Assembly (NCBI RefSeq): GCF_003337555.1
Contig: NZ_QPJK01000001.1
Span: 186,001-250,000 of the forward strand
Length of the DNA stretch: 64,000 nt
From: Pseudorhodoferax soli
GTDB taxonomy: Bacteria; Pseudomonadota; Gammaproteobacteria; Burkholderiales; Burkholderiaceae_C
Direction: 5' to 3'
Shown in pieces: positions 1-8,429 of the stretch. Made by a program: the position numbers and the translations under genes. Positions within the stretch are counted from its first letter, which is position 1; every line of letters starts with the position of its first letter. The notes under the pieces are model-generated. The model ran no database searches. It saw nothing but the letters and a program-made list of their open reading frames with translations, and was not told the origin of the DNA.

Positions 1-58
1 AGACCGCCTGCGTGAGGTCGAAGAAGAGATCGTGCGCCAAGCAGGCACGGCCGCGTGA
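1..58 (+). CDS. C-terminal end of an unidentified protein (partial)
   Basis: Reading from base 2, 18 codons run in frame to a TGA at 56-58. The peptide is charged and helix-like (it contains EVEEEIVRQAG). The next gene starts 48 bases downstream on the same strand with its own ribosome binding site, so the two may be in one operon. Too little is present to assign a family. That it is coding is inferred from the codon composition and the placement of the stop just before the next gene's leader. Confidence 0.5.
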   Translation, partial: DRLREVEEEIVRQAGTAA

Positions 59-106
59 ACACCATACACCCGATTCTTGCCATTGCAGTTCAGAAAGGAA
101 ACCAAC

Positions 107-850
107 ATGTCTGAAAACCAACCCAAGAAGGTCTGTCTCGTCATCGGCGTCGGCGACGGTGTCGGCGCCGCCATCGCCAAGGCGTTTGCATTGGACGGCT
201 TCGAGATCGTGATCACGCGCCGCGCGCGCAACCTGCCCGATCTCGAAGTCATTGCCCAGAACATCCGCGACCAAGGGGGCGTGGTGCACGCCCGGGGTGT
301 CGACGCACGGTCCGAGGAAGAAACGGTCGCGCTGTTCCAGGAGATCGAACGCGACATCGGGCCACTGGAGGTGGTGGTGTTCAACATCGGCGCCAACGTG
401 CGCTTCAGCATCGAGGAGACCACCGCGCGCGTGTTCACCAAGGTCTGGGAGATGGCCTGCTTCGCCGGCTTCCTGGCGGGACGCGAGGCGGCCAAGGCCA
501 TGGTCCCGCGCGGGCGCGGCACCATCATCTTCACGGGCGCCACCGCCAGCCTGCGTGGCCGTGAAACGTTCTCTGCCTTCGCTTCCGCCAAGGCGGGCCT
601 GCGGGCGGTGGCGCAGAGCATGGCGCGTGAACTGGGCAAGAAGAACATCCATGTGGCCCATGTCGTCTGCGACGGTTCGATCGAGGGCGTGTTCGCCCGA
701 GAAAACATCGCCGATCTCGAACAGCGCCTGGCCGAAGACCGGATCCTGAAACCCGACGACATCGCACTGAACTACGTGAACCTGCACCACCAGAAGCGCT
801 CGGCCTGGACCCATGAGCTGGACCTGCGGCCCTGGAGCGAGAACTGGTAG
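107..850 (+). CDS. Short-chain dehydrogenase/reductase-like protein with Phe in place of the catalytic Tyr
   Basis: A 247-residue Rossmann-fold protein of the SDR family. The N-terminal dinucleotide motif reads VIGVGDGVGAA (a G-x-G-x-x-G variant). The central strand carries the family's NIGAN motif (usually NNAG), and the TGATAS stretch supplies the usual catalytic Ser. The position of the YxxxK catalytic Tyr reads FASAK, so Tyr is Phe while Lys is kept. Loss of the Tyr argues against a standard carbonyl reductase reaction, although some SDR subgroups share this change. The ATG at 107 is preferred over an in-frame ATG at 77 because AGAAAGGA lies just upstream of it and the fold starts there. 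It lies immediately upstream of the TRAP transporter genes, so it may act on the imported compound. The substrate is unknown. Confidence 0.85.
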   Translation: MSENQPKKVCLVIGVGDGVGAAIAKAFALDGFEIVITRRARNLPDLEVIAQNIRDQGGVVHARGVDARSEEETVALFQEIERDIGPLEVVVFNIGANVRFSIEETTARVFTKVWEMACFAGFLAGREAAKAMVPRGRGTIIFTGATASLRGRETFSAFASAKAGLRAVAQSMARELGKKNIHVAHVVCDGSIEGVFARENIADLEQRLAEDRILKPDDIALNYVNLHHQKRSAWTHELDLRPWSENW

Positions 851-923
851 CCAGAACTCGCGATACCCCTGCACGCCTCGCGCAAGCAGGCGTGCGCCCA
901 AGACAACAAGCAGGAGACAACAC

Positions 924-1928
924 ATGAAGTTCGGAACATGGATGAAGCTGGCCGCCACGCTCGGCCTGATGGCGTCGTGCGCCCTGGCCGCTGCGCAGTC
1001 GAGCTGGCGCATCGCCACCCTGTCGCAGCCGGGCTCGCTGTCGGCCAACACCGTCGACGACATGGCTGACAAGATCACCAAGGGATCGGGCGGCGCGATC
1101 AAGGCCGAGCGGCTGTACATGACCAACGAGCAGGAGATGGTGGCGCAGCTGATGCGGGGCCGGCTGGAGCTGGGCGCGCTGTCGAACATCGCCACGACGG
1201 TGGTCATTCCCGAGATGGCGCTGCTGGGCATGCCGTACCTGTGGCAGAGCGAAGCCGAGCGCGACTTCGTCACCGACAACTACGCGCTGCCCGTGATGGC
1301 GCGGTTGTTCGAGGCCAAGGGCCTGGTGATCGTCGGCCTGGGCGACGTGGGCTGGACCAACGTGTTCTGCAAGAAGGCGTGCCTCACGCCTGCCGACGTC
1401 AAGGGCATGAAGGTGCGTGTGTCGCCATCGGCCGCCTCCAAGGTGTTCTGGGGCTCGCTCAACACGAACGGCGTGCAACTGCCCTTCTCTGAATTGATCC
1501 CCGGGCTCGAGAACGGGCTGGTCGAGGCTGGCGAGCTTCCTTTCACCATCTATGGCAGCACGCCTGCGACGCAGAGCGCTCCGCACTACGTGATGACGCG
1601 GCATGCGCACCTGGGCTCGACCACGGTGATCAACAAGGCCCTGTGGAACAAGCTCACGCCCGAGCAGCAGAAGCTGGTGGTCGATGCCCGGACACCCGTC
1701 GCGCGCGTGCGCAAGCTCGTTGCCGAAGACGAGGTTCCGCGGATGGAAGCCTTCAAGGCCAAGGGCGGCTTCGTGCACGAGCTCAGCGCGGAGCAGCGCG
1801 CGGCGTGGGCCAAGCTGGTGGAGCCGAACCAGGCGAAGTTCGTGGCCGAGGTCAGCGGGCCAACCTCGGAACTGTGGGCCGCGCTGCAAAAGGGCAAGCG
1901 CGACTTCGCTGCGCGGAGCGGCAAGTAG
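924..1928 (+). CDS. dctP: TRAP transporter substrate-binding protein, DctP family
   Basis: A periplasmic receptor of 334 residues. A signal peptide (about residues 1-24, hydrophobic core ending in LAAAQS) precedes the mature start SSWRIATL. The body carries DctP-family features, including the KGMKVRV segment whose Arg normally contacts the substrate carboxylate, and the conserved LPFSELIPGLENGLVEAGE region. The start at 924 has AGGAGA upstream. A longer in-frame extension back to 813 overlaps the SDR gene and lacks a signal peptide at its N-terminus, so it is rejected. The two permease genes follow. The ligand is probably a carboxylate or similar small anion (inferred from the family) and cannot be named from sequence. 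Confidence 0.92.
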   Translation: MKFGTWMKLAATLGLMASCALAAAQSSWRIATLSQPGSLSANTVDDMADKITKGSGGAIKAERLYMTNEQEMVAQLMRGRLELGALSNIATTVVIPEMALLGMPYLWQSEAERDFVTDNYALPVMARLFEAKGLVIVGLGDVGWTNVFCKKACLTPADVKGMKVRVSPSAASKVFWGSLNTNGVQLPFSELIPGLENGLVEAGELPFTIYGSTPATQSAPHYVMTRHAHLGSTTVINKALWNKLTPEQQKLVVDARTPVARVRKLVAEDEVPRMEAFKAKGGFVHELSAEQRAAWAKLVEPNQAKFVAEVSGPTSELWAALQKGKRDFAARSGK

Positions 1929-2037
1929 CAGCGCTGCCAGACGGCGCTCACACATCGGTGCGTGATCGCTTGCGCCGCCGGCCAACGCGGGCGGTGCGGG
2001 GCGGGCCACGCCTGTCGAACTTGAATCTGGAGATGCA

Positions 2038-2535
2038 GTGGAAACGACAAAACTGGTCTTGAAAGGCCTGCGGTACCTGGAGGCCTTCATCTGCGTGGTG
2101 GCGTTCTCCATCGTCGTGATCGCTCTGATGAGCGACGTGATCGGCCGGGAGGTGTTCGGCCACGGTGTGTTTGGTGCGCAGCGCGTCGCGGTGTGGGCGA
2201 CGGCTGTGGTGGGCCTGGTGGGCTTCGCGCTGGTGACGTCCGAGGCCGGGCACCTGCGGCCGCAGTTCGCCGACCGCTGGTTGCCGCGTGCGGCCGAGCC
2301 GGGGCTGAACCGCGTGGCGGATGTGGCCTCCGCGCTCATCTGCGTCTTTCTGGGCTACTACGCCGTGCTGTTCGTGCGCAGCTCGTTCGAGTTGGGCGAG
2401 CGCGGCGTTGGCATCCCCATCGAACTGTGGCCGCTGCAGATCATCTTGCCGTGGATGTTCCTGTCCTCGGCAGTTCGTCACCTGAGCTTCGCCGTCTTCC
2501 CGGCCTTGAAGCCTCTGCCCAAGACGGAGCACTGA
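2038..2535 (+). CDS. dctQ: TRAP transporter small permease, DctQ family
   Basis: A 165-residue inner-membrane protein with four hydrophobic segments, the usual DctQ topology. The first runs through the LEAFICVVAFSIVVIALM region and the last around LQIILPWMFLSSAVRHL. The start is a GTG at 2038 with CTGGAG upstream. The gene ends one base before the large permease start. DctQ forms the membrane complex with DctM and couples substrate delivered by DctP to sodium or proton flux (family knowledge). About 110 bases separate it from dctP with no obvious terminator, so all three are probably co-transcribed. Confidence 0.9.
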   Translation: METTKLVLKGLRYLEAFICVVAFSIVVIALMSDVIGREVFGHGVFGAQRVAVWATAVVGLVGFALVTSEAGHLRPQFADRWLPRAAEPGLNRVADVASALICVFLGYYAVLFVRSSFELGERGVGIPIELWPLQIILPWMFLSSAVRHLSFAVFPALKPLPKTEH

Positions 2536-2536
2536 C

Positions 2537-3868
2537 ATGGTCTGGCTCGGAATGCTGGCGCTTGCGCTGGGAATGTTGGTGCTGCGCCAGAGCTTGGTGC
2601 TGGTGCTGGCGATGGTGACGGTCTACATCCACGTCTTCGTGGCAGACGGCAAGGTCGAGTACCTGATCCAGGACTTCTGGTTCGCAGCCGACCGCGAGGT
2701 GCTGCTGTCGATTCCGCTGTTCATGTTGGCCGGCAACGTGATGTCGCGCGGCTCGATCGCGCGCCGGCTGGTGAACTTCATGCACGCCTTCACCTCGCCG
2801 ATCCCCGGCGGGCTGGCCGTGGCCGCGGTGCTGTCGTGCGCGGCCTTCGCGGCGATCAACGGCTCGTCGATCGTGACCATGCTCGCGATCGGTTCAATCA
2901 TGTACCCGGCATTGACCGCCAGCGGCTATTCGGAAAGGTTCGCGGTGGGCGCGATCGCGTCTGCAGGCACGCTCGGAATCATCATTCCGCCGTCGATCCC
3001 GCTGATCCTCTACGGCATCATGACCGACGTCAACATCGCGCACCTGTTCCTGGCCGGCGTCGGCCCCGGGCTGCTGCTGATGGCGATGTTTGCGGGCTAC
3101 TCCTTCTGGGTCAACCGCAAGATGCCGCGCGAGCCCTTCAGCGCGGCCGGCGCATGGCGCGCCACGCTCGGCGGCATCCTGGCCATCGCGCTGCCAGTGA
3201 TCATGATGGGGGGCATCTACACCGGGCGGTTCAGCCCGACAGAGGCCGGCGCCGTCGCACTGGCCTATGCGCTCGTCATCGAGTTCTTCGTGCATGCGCG
3301 CGCCGAGACCCTGCCGGCGCCTGCTGGCACGGGCCCGGTGGGGCGCCTGAAGCACCACCTGGCCACGCGCGAGATGGATCTGCGCCTGCTCGGCACCGTG
3401 GTCCTGGAGACGAGCCGGCTGCTGGCCATTTTGCTGCCGCTGCTGTGCATTGCGAGCAGCCTCAACACCATCCTGGACCACTCGGGCGCACCCAAGCAGA
3501 TGGTGCAGCATCTGATCGGCAACATCGACAGCCCATGGGTGATCATGGTGGGCATCAACCTGCTGCTGTTGGTCGCAGGCTGCGTGATGGACGTCGGCTC
3601 GGCGATCCTGATCTTCGCGCCGTTGCTCAAGCCTCTGGCGCAATCCATCGGGGTGGATCCGGTGCACTTCGGCATCATCATGATTTCCAACCTGGAAATC
3701 GGCTATCTGACCCCACCGGTCGGCCTCAACCTGATCGTTGCCATGGCTGCTTTCAAGGTGTCCTTTGGCACGGTGATCCGCTCCGTGCAACCCTTCATCG
3801 CCATCATGGCTGCATGGCTGGTGCTCGTGATCGTCTACCCAGCGATCTCGCTGTTCTTGCTGCGGTGA
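2537..3868 (+). CDS. dctM: TRAP transporter large permease, DctM family
   Basis: A 443-residue, very hydrophobic protein with about 11-12 predicted membrane segments, matching DctM. Recognisable family motifs are FMLAGNVMSRG near the N-terminus, the GIIIPPSIPLI loop, and the C-terminal EIGYLTPPVGLNL motif. There is a slightly long hydrophilic loop (about residues 250-280) between membrane halves. It starts one base after the dctQ stop, so translation is coupled. It completes the DctPQM secondary transporter; the substrate is unknown but may relate to the upstream SDR-like protein. Confidence 0.94.
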   Translation: MVWLGMLALALGMLVLRQSLVLVLAMVTVYIHVFVADGKVEYLIQDFWFAADREVLLSIPLFMLAGNVMSRGSIARRLVNFMHAFTSPIPGGLAVAAVLSCAAFAAINGSSIVTMLAIGSIMYPALTASGYSERFAVGAIASAGTLGIIIPPSIPLILYGIMTDVNIAHLFLAGVGPGLLLMAMFAGYSFWVNRKMPREPFSAAGAWRATLGGILAIALPVIMMGGIYTGRFSPTEAGAVALAYALVIEFFVHARAETLPAPAGTGPVGRLKHHLATREMDLRLLGTVVLETSRLLAILLPLLCIASSLNTILDHSGAPKQMVQHLIGNIDSPWVIMVGINLLLLVAGCVMDVGSAILIFAPLLKPLAQSIGVDPVHFGIIMISNLEIGYLTPPVGLNLIVAMAAFKVSFGTVIRSVQPFIAIMAAWLVLVIVYPAISLFLLR

Positions 3869-4121
3869 TGGCCTGCGGGCCGATCCGACAACCGCTTTCT
3901 TGATCGCGCTGCACGCGATCGGTGGATGGACATGGCGTGTTGGAGGACGCCGTCCGTCCTCGGTAGGCTTGGCCCCAGCCGATCGCCCGGGATGCCAAGG
4001 CTTTCAACGCCCCGATGTCTCGAGCCTGCGTGCAAGCGTCACCGGCAGGATCGAACCAGGCAAAGGCGGTTCACGACATTGCGAAGCGGTCTACGCCCGG
4101 TTCTTCAAGTCGGTCCAGCAA
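3869..4121. other. Intergenic stretch with no supported gene
   Basis: About 250 bases between the TRAP operon and the terminator behind the tRNA gene. Short open frames exist but none has a convincing start, family motif or codon pattern. A 7-bp perfect hairpin (GATCGCG/CGCGATC near 3903-3921) has no U-tract on either strand, so it is not called a terminator. I see no other structure here. Confidence 0.5.
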
Positions 4122-4156
4122 ACAAAAAAGGCACTTAGCGAACCCGCTAAGTGCCT
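4122..4156 (-). terminator. Rho-independent terminator of tRNA-Val
   Basis: A perfect 12-bp inverted repeat (4129-4140 with 4145-4156, loop of four) reads AGGCACTTAGCG on the minus strand and is followed there by a run of six T. It sits 17 bases past the 3' end of the tRNA gene. The orientation fits termination of minus-strand transcription of the tRNA. Confidence 0.93.
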
Positions 4157-4173
4157 GTTTCGTCTACCAAATT

Positions 4174-4250
4174 TGGTAGGCGCGATTGGAATCGAACCAA
4201 CGACCCCCACCATGTCAAGGTGGTGCTCTAACCAGCTGAGCTACGCGCCT
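4174..4250 (-). tRNA. tRNA-Val (anticodon GAC)
   Basis: A 77-base cloverleaf on the minus strand. The acceptor stem AGGCGCG pairs with CGCGCCT, followed by discriminator A and an encoded CCA. The D-arm begins TAGCTCAG. The anticodon stem CCACC/GGTGG carries the loop TTGACAT with anticodon GAC (4214-4216 on the plus strand), which reads GUC/GUU valine codons. The T-arm has the invariant GGTTCGATTCC. It has its own promoter on the 5' side and a strong terminator on the 3' side, so it is a single-gene unit. Confidence 0.97.
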
Positions 4251-4264
4251 GTCGTAAGCCCACG

Positions 4265-4294
4265 ATTATAGCCACGGTTTTGGGGCTCTGTCAC
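4265..4294 (-). promoter_or_regulatory. Sigma70-type promoter of tRNA-Val
   Basis: On the minus strand a perfect -10 box TATAAT (4265-4270) is preceded at 18 bases by GTGACA (4289-4294), one base off the TTGACA consensus. Predicted initiation falls a few bases before the tRNA 5' end at 4250, as is usual for stable RNA genes. Confidence 0.8.
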
Positions 4295-4309
4295 CTTCGG
4301 TTCAAAAAA

Positions 4310-6556
4310 TTATCGGCGGCGCGCGGAGCGCACACCCTGCACATCGGCCACCACGCCCAGCACACGCGCCAGGCGGGCGGCATCGGCGACCTCGACCGTG
4401 AAGGTCATCCAGGCCGTGCCCTTGACGGACTGCGTCTGCACACCGATCACGTTCATGCGCTCCTTGGTGAAGACATCGGAGATGTCGCGCAACAGGCCTT
4501 GCCGGTCGGCCGCTTCCACGGCGACGTCGACCGGGTACACGGCCTTGGTCTCCTGGCGCTGCAGGCCCCATTCGACCTCGATCACGCGCTCGGCATTGCG
4601 CGCGGCCATCTCGCGCAGGTTGCTGCAGTCGGCGCGGTGGATGCTGACGCCCTTGCCGCGCGTGACGAAGCCGACGATGGCGTCCGGCGGCGCCGGCTTG
4701 CAGCACTTGGCCAGCTGGGTCATCAGCGAATCGATGCCCACCACGAGCACGCCGCCCTTGTGCGCGCCGCGCGCCTTCTTGAGCAGCGGCGCCTCGTCCT
4801 GCGGCGGCGCAGCGGGGCGCAGCAGCAGTTCGATGTTGCGCAGCGAATACTCGTCCTTGCCGACGACCTCGAACAGCCCGTCGGCCGACTTGAAGCCCAG
4901 CTGCGTGGCGATGTCGTCCAGCTTGAACGCGGTCTTGCCTTCGCGCTGCAGCAGTTTCTCGACGGCCTCGCGCCCGCGGGCCACCGTGGAGTGCAGCGCG
5001 GCGGCGTTGAACCAGGCCCGTGCCTTGGCGCGTGCGCGGTGGCTGGCCAGGTAGCCCAGCTCGGCATTGAGCCAGTCGCGCGAGGGGCCGCCTTCCTTGG
5101 CCGCCGTGATCTCCACGGTCTGGCCGTTCTGCAGCGGCGTGTTGAGCGGCACCATCACGCCGTCAACGCGCGCGCCGCGGCAGCGGTGGCCGAGGTTGGT
5201 GTGCAACGAGTAGGCGAAGTCCAAGGGCGTGGCGCCGGCCGGCAGTTCCACCACGGCCGCATCCGGGGTCAGCACGTAGATGCGGTCGCTCAGCAGGTCG
5301 ACGGCGCCGCTGGACGGCAGGCCCTCGGGCCGCATGGCGCCCGAGAGGTCGCGCTCCCAGGCCAGCAGCTGGCGCAACACGGCGATCTTGGCGTCGTAGG
5401 CACCGCCGGCCGAGACCCCGGCATAGCCCTTGGCACCGGCCTCCTTGTAGGCCCAGTGCGCGGCGACGCCGTGCTCGGCGTGGTCGTGCATGGCCTGGGT
5501 GCGGATCTGGATCTCGATCGGCCGGCCCGCCTCGTCGCCCTGCAGCTGCGGCCGCACCACCGTGTGCAGCGACTGGTAGCCGTTGCCCTTGGGCTTGGCG
5601 ATGTAGTCGTCGAACTCGCCCGACACCGGCTGGAAGTGCGCGTGCACCCAGGCCAGCACGGCGTAGCAATCGGCCACGGCCGGCACGATCACGCGCAGCG
5701 CGCGCACGTCGAAGACCTGGGCGAAATCCAGCGACTTGCCGCGCATCTTCTTGACGATGCTGTAGATGTGCTTGGGCCGGCCCTGCACGGTGGCGGCCAG
5801 GCCCTGGGCCCGCAGCTCGGCCTCGACCGAGGCGCGCAGCTGGGCCATGCCGGCCTCGCGCTCGACGCGCTTTTCGTCCAGCAGCCGTGCCACCTCCTTG
5901 TAGGTCACTGGCTCCAGGAAGCGGAAGGCCAGGTCCTCCATCTCCCACTTGATCTGCCAGATGCCCAGGCGATTGGCCAGCGGCGCGAACACCTGCAGCG
6001 ACTCGCGCGCCATGGCCTCGGCCACTGGCGTCTTGCTCGCGGCGTGCCAGCGCAGCGTCTGCAGCCGCGAGGCGAGGCGCAGCATGACCACACGCAGGTC
6101 GCGCGAGAAGGCCAGCAGCATCTTGCGCACGGTCTCGGTCTGCACGCCGGCGTCGTCGACCAGGTGCCCGGACGACAGCGCGCCGCGCGACAGCCGCTGC
6201 ACCCGCATGAGCTGGGTGGTTTCCACGGCCAGCGTGGCGAAGTTCTCGCCGAAGGCCTTGGCGATCACCTCGTGCGGCCGGTTCAGGTGCACGCAGGCGT
6301 GCACCAAGTAGCTGGCGGCCTGCATGGCCTCGGAGCCGCCGACGTCGCGCAGGATGGCGGCCACGGCGTCAGCATGGGCCAGCGTGTTCTCGCCCGAATC
6401 CAGCGTCTCCTCGGCGATCAGCGGTTCGGCGAAGGCGCGCGCGCGCGCCAGCGCATGCACCTGGTCTGCCAGCGTGCGTTCGCTGGCCGCAATCAGGTCG
6501 TTGACGGGGACGGGCGTGGTCAGCGGCCCTGTGGGCTGCGCAATGGAAGCCTTCAC
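4310..6556 (-). CDS. relA: RelA-type GTP pyrophosphokinase ((p)ppGpp synthetase)
   Basis: A 748-residue stringent-response enzyme. Order: degenerate HD hydrolase domain (about 40-190), synthetase domain (about 240-370), TGS domain (about 405-465), helical and zinc-finger-like region (CCKPAPPD), and a C-terminal ACT domain. In the N-terminal domain the HD pair expected of SpoT-type hydrolases is replaced (SYLVHACVHLNRP), so hydrolase activity is probably lost. In the synthetase domain the diagnostic motif reads EFDD (residues 314-317), the EXDD form of monofunctional RelA, not the RXKD form of bifunctional enzymes. It makes ppGpp from GTP/GDP and ATP on starved ribosomes (family knowledge). 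The hydrolase gene next to it (6567-7484) is on the same strand, ten bases upstream. Confidence 0.95.
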   Translation of the reverse strand: MKASIAQPTGPLTTPVPVNDLIAASERTLADQVHALARARAFAEPLIAEETLDSGENTLAHADAVAAILRDVGGSEAMQAASYLVHACVHLNRPHEVIAKAFGENFATLAVETTQLMRVQRLSRGALSSGHLVDDAGVQTETVRKMLLAFSRDLRVVMLRLASRLQTLRWHAASKTPVAEAMARESLQVFAPLANRLGIWQIKWEMEDLAFRFLEPVTYKEVARLLDEKRVEREAGMAQLRASVEAELRAQGLAATVQGRPKHIYSIVKKMRGKSLDFAQVFDVRALRVIVPAVADCYAVLAWVHAHFQPVSGEFDDYIAKPKGNGYQSLHTVVRPQLQGDEAGRPIEIQIRTQAMHDHAEHGVAAHWAYKEAGAKGYAGVSAGGAYDAKIAVLRQLLAWERDLSGAMRPEGLPSSGAVDLLSDRIYVLTPDAAVVELPAGATPLDFAYSLHTNLGHRCRGARVDGVMVPLNTPLQNGQTVEITAAKEGGPSRDWLNAELGYLASHRARAKARAWFNAAALHSTVARGREAVEKLLQREGKTAFKLDDIATQLGFKSADGLFEVVGKDEYSLRNIELLLRPAAPPQDEAPLLKKARGAHKGGVLVVGIDSLMTQLAKCCKPAPPDAIVGFVTRGKGVSIHRADCSNLREMAARNAERVIEVEWGLQRQETKAVYPVDVAVEAADRQGLLRDISDVFTKERMNVIGVQTQSVKGTAWMTFTVEVADAARLARVLGVVADVQGVRSARRR

Positions 6557-6566
6557 ATCCAGCTCT

Positions 6567-7484
6567 TCACTTCAGGAATTCGGCGACCGCCTGGCGCTGG
6601 TCATCAGCCACAAGCGTAGGCGCATGGCCAACGCCTGGGAACTCCAGCAGCCGCGCGCGCGGGCCGCGCTCGGTCATCTGCTCGGCCGTCGCGCGCGTGA
6701 GCAGGTCGGAATCGGCCCCGCGCAACAGCAGCGTGGCGGCCTCGATCCGGTCGTACAGCTGCCACAGCACGGCTTCGCCCTGCCCGGCCGCCTGCTGCGT
6801 CAGCGCGCCGAGCGGCTCGGCGATGCGGGGGTCGTAGTGCAGCACGAGCGGGCCCTCCGGCTCGCCCGTCACAGCCGGCCGCACCATGTGGCGCGACAGG
6901 TCGAGCCACTGCTGCGGGCTGTGCGGGCCGAACCCGGTGGAAACGGCCCACATGGCCGACGCCGCCTGCTCGAGCGAGGCGAAGGTCCCGCTCTTGCCCA
7001 GGTAGGTGCCGATGCGCTGCAGCGCATCCCACTGCACCACCGGGCCAACATCGTTGAGCACCAGCCTGCGCACGGGAGCCGGCAGCGGCAACCCGGCCTG
7101 CCCGGCCACCACCAGTCCGATCAGGCCGCCCATGCTGGTGCCGACCCAATCGAGCCGCGAGATGGGCGACTGCGCCTGGAGTTGCGCCAGCATGGCCAGC
7201 ATGTCGGCCGCGTAGACCGGGATCTGGTAGTGCGCCGGATCCGCCAGCCAGTCGCTGCGGCCACGGCCCACCACGTCGGGACAGACGACGCGCATGTGCG
7301 GCGCCAGCATGCGTGCCAGCGCGTCGAAGTCGCGGCCCTGCCGCGACAGCCCGTGCACGCACACCACGACATGCGGATTGCCGGTGTCGCCCCACTGCCA
7401 ATAGGCCATGCGGTGGCCGTCCGTGCCGCCTGGTGCGGCAGCAGGACCGGGACAGACGACATGGTGCAGAACAGGAGCGGTCAT
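6567..7484 (-). CDS. Alpha/beta-fold hydrolase
   Basis: A 305-residue alpha/beta hydrolase. The oxyanion-hole motif VCVHGLSRQGRDF is followed by the nucleophile elbow GTSMGG (Ser in G-x-S-x-G), and the C-terminal catalytic His is in FPGVGHAP. The acid residue is probably Asp in the GADSDLL segment. No signal peptide is seen, so it is probably cytoplasmic. It lies just upstream of relA in the same direction with a ten-base gap and may share its transcript. The substrate cannot be assigned; esterase or C-C hydrolase activity is possible. Confidence 0.85.
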   Translation of the reverse strand: MTAPVLHHVVCPGPAAAPGGTDGHRMAYWQWGDTGNPHVVVCVHGLSRQGRDFDALARMLAPHMRVVCPDVVGRGRSDWLADPAHYQIPVYAADMLAMLAQLQAQSPISRLDWVGTSMGGLIGLVVAGQAGLPLPAPVRRLVLNDVGPVVQWDALQRIGTYLGKSGTFASLEQAASAMWAVSTGFGPHSPQQWLDLSRHMVRPAVTGEPEGPLVLHYDPRIAEPLGALTQQAAGQGEAVLWQLYDRIEAATLLLRGADSDLLTRATAEQMTERGPRARLLEFPGVGHAPTLVADDQRQAVAEFLK

Positions 7485-7602
7485 GGTGCGGGATTCGTTG
7501 AATATGCGGCCAGCTGGCCCATCGTAAAGGATAGGCGCTGCCGCTGCAGTGCGGGCCGCTCCGCAGGTCCGCCGAATGGCGTACGCGGGCGGCCGGTCGG
7601 AC

Positions 7603-8319
7603 TCAGCGCAGTTGCACGCCGCCCGAAACCGTCACCGTCACCATGCTCTTGCCGGCCTCGACCGGCACCGGGGCCGAGTCGGCGTAGGAGGCCTTGGCCT
7701 GCATGGGCATCATGCGCGGACGCGGCATGCCGCCCTCGTCGGCCATCACGGACACCTCGCGCAGGCCGTAGTCGGCAAAGCCGAAGCTCTTGGCGATGTC
7801 GGCCGCCTTGGCCTTGAACTGCGCGATGGCCTGGGCCTGGGCCTGGCCTTCCACCCGCGCCCGCTCCTCGCGGCTCAGGCTGAACGCGACCGAGCCGACC
7901 GTGAGCCCCTGCACGCGCCCGGCGGCGCTGCTGATGCGGCCGAAGTCGCGGCCTTCCAGCACGATCTCGGCCGTGCCCTGCCACGTGCTAATGCGGCCTT
8001 CCTTGGTGTAGCGCGGAGACAGGCTGAAGGCGCCGCTGCGCACGTCCATCTGGCCAGTCTGGGCGGACTTGCGCGCCTCGGCCAGCGCCGCGTCGATGGC
8101 GGTCTTGAGCTGGCTCTGCACGGCAGCGGCATCGGCCGCCTCGCGCGTGGTGCTGAGCGTCATGGTGAGGAAATCCTGCGGCACCTCCACCACGCCCGAG
8201 GCGGACAGCTGCACGACGTTTTGCGGCACCGGCTGCACGCCCTGGGCGTGCGCGGGCAGAAGGACAGCGGCACCCAGACAGGCGGCCAGCAACGAAGAAT
8301 GCAGACGGGAAACGGACAT
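7603..8319 (-). CDS. Periplasmic SIMPL-domain protein (DUF541)
   Basis: A secreted protein of about 238 residues with a clear signal peptide (LLAACLGAAVLLPAHAQG) followed by a SIMPL/DUF541 domain covering most of the mature chain. Family features are the VEVPQDFLTMTLS strand, the ALSLSPRY-like segment (FSLSPRYTKEGRI), and the C-terminal MVTVTVSGGVQL strand. The family includes E. coli YggE; some members are linked to oxidative-stress tolerance, but the biochemical role is unclear. The start at 8319 is preferred (AAAGG upstream); an ATG at 8337 is an alternative, and a longer frame back to 8505 lacks a plausible leader. It is divergent from ompR. Confidence 0.85.
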   Translation of the reverse strand: MSVSRLHSSLLAACLGAAVLLPAHAQGVQPVPQNVVQLSASGVVEVPQDFLTMTLSTTREAADAAAVQSQLKTAIDAALAEARKSAQTGQMDVRSGAFSLSPRYTKEGRISTWQGTAEIVLEGRDFGRISSAAGRVQGLTVGSVAFSLSREERARVEGQAQAQAIAQFKAKAADIAKSFGFADYGLREVSVMADEGGMPRPRMMPMQAKASYADSAPVPVEAGKSMVTVTVSGGVQLR

Positions 8320-8429
8320 GGAGGATGGGCCTTTCATTCGAAAAAACAGACCGTAGCACAGCGCATGCTTGGCCACGCGTCCATGGTCTACGCGAATCGC
8401 ATACACCTCGTGAAGCCCATGCGCGCACT

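Noticed and set aside
3903-3921. 7-bp hairpin GATCGCG/CGCGATC after dctM as a terminator
   Set aside because: No T-run follows on either strand.
3900-4271. A plus-strand open frame of 123 codons with the end GAIGIEPTTPT and YAPV
   Set aside because: Its second half is a translation of the antisense strand of the tRNA-Val gene, a frequent false gene call.
4280-6619. A 779-codon plus-strand frame opposite relA
   Set aside because: RelA on the minus strand has full domain structure; the plus-strand product is low-complexity and family-free.
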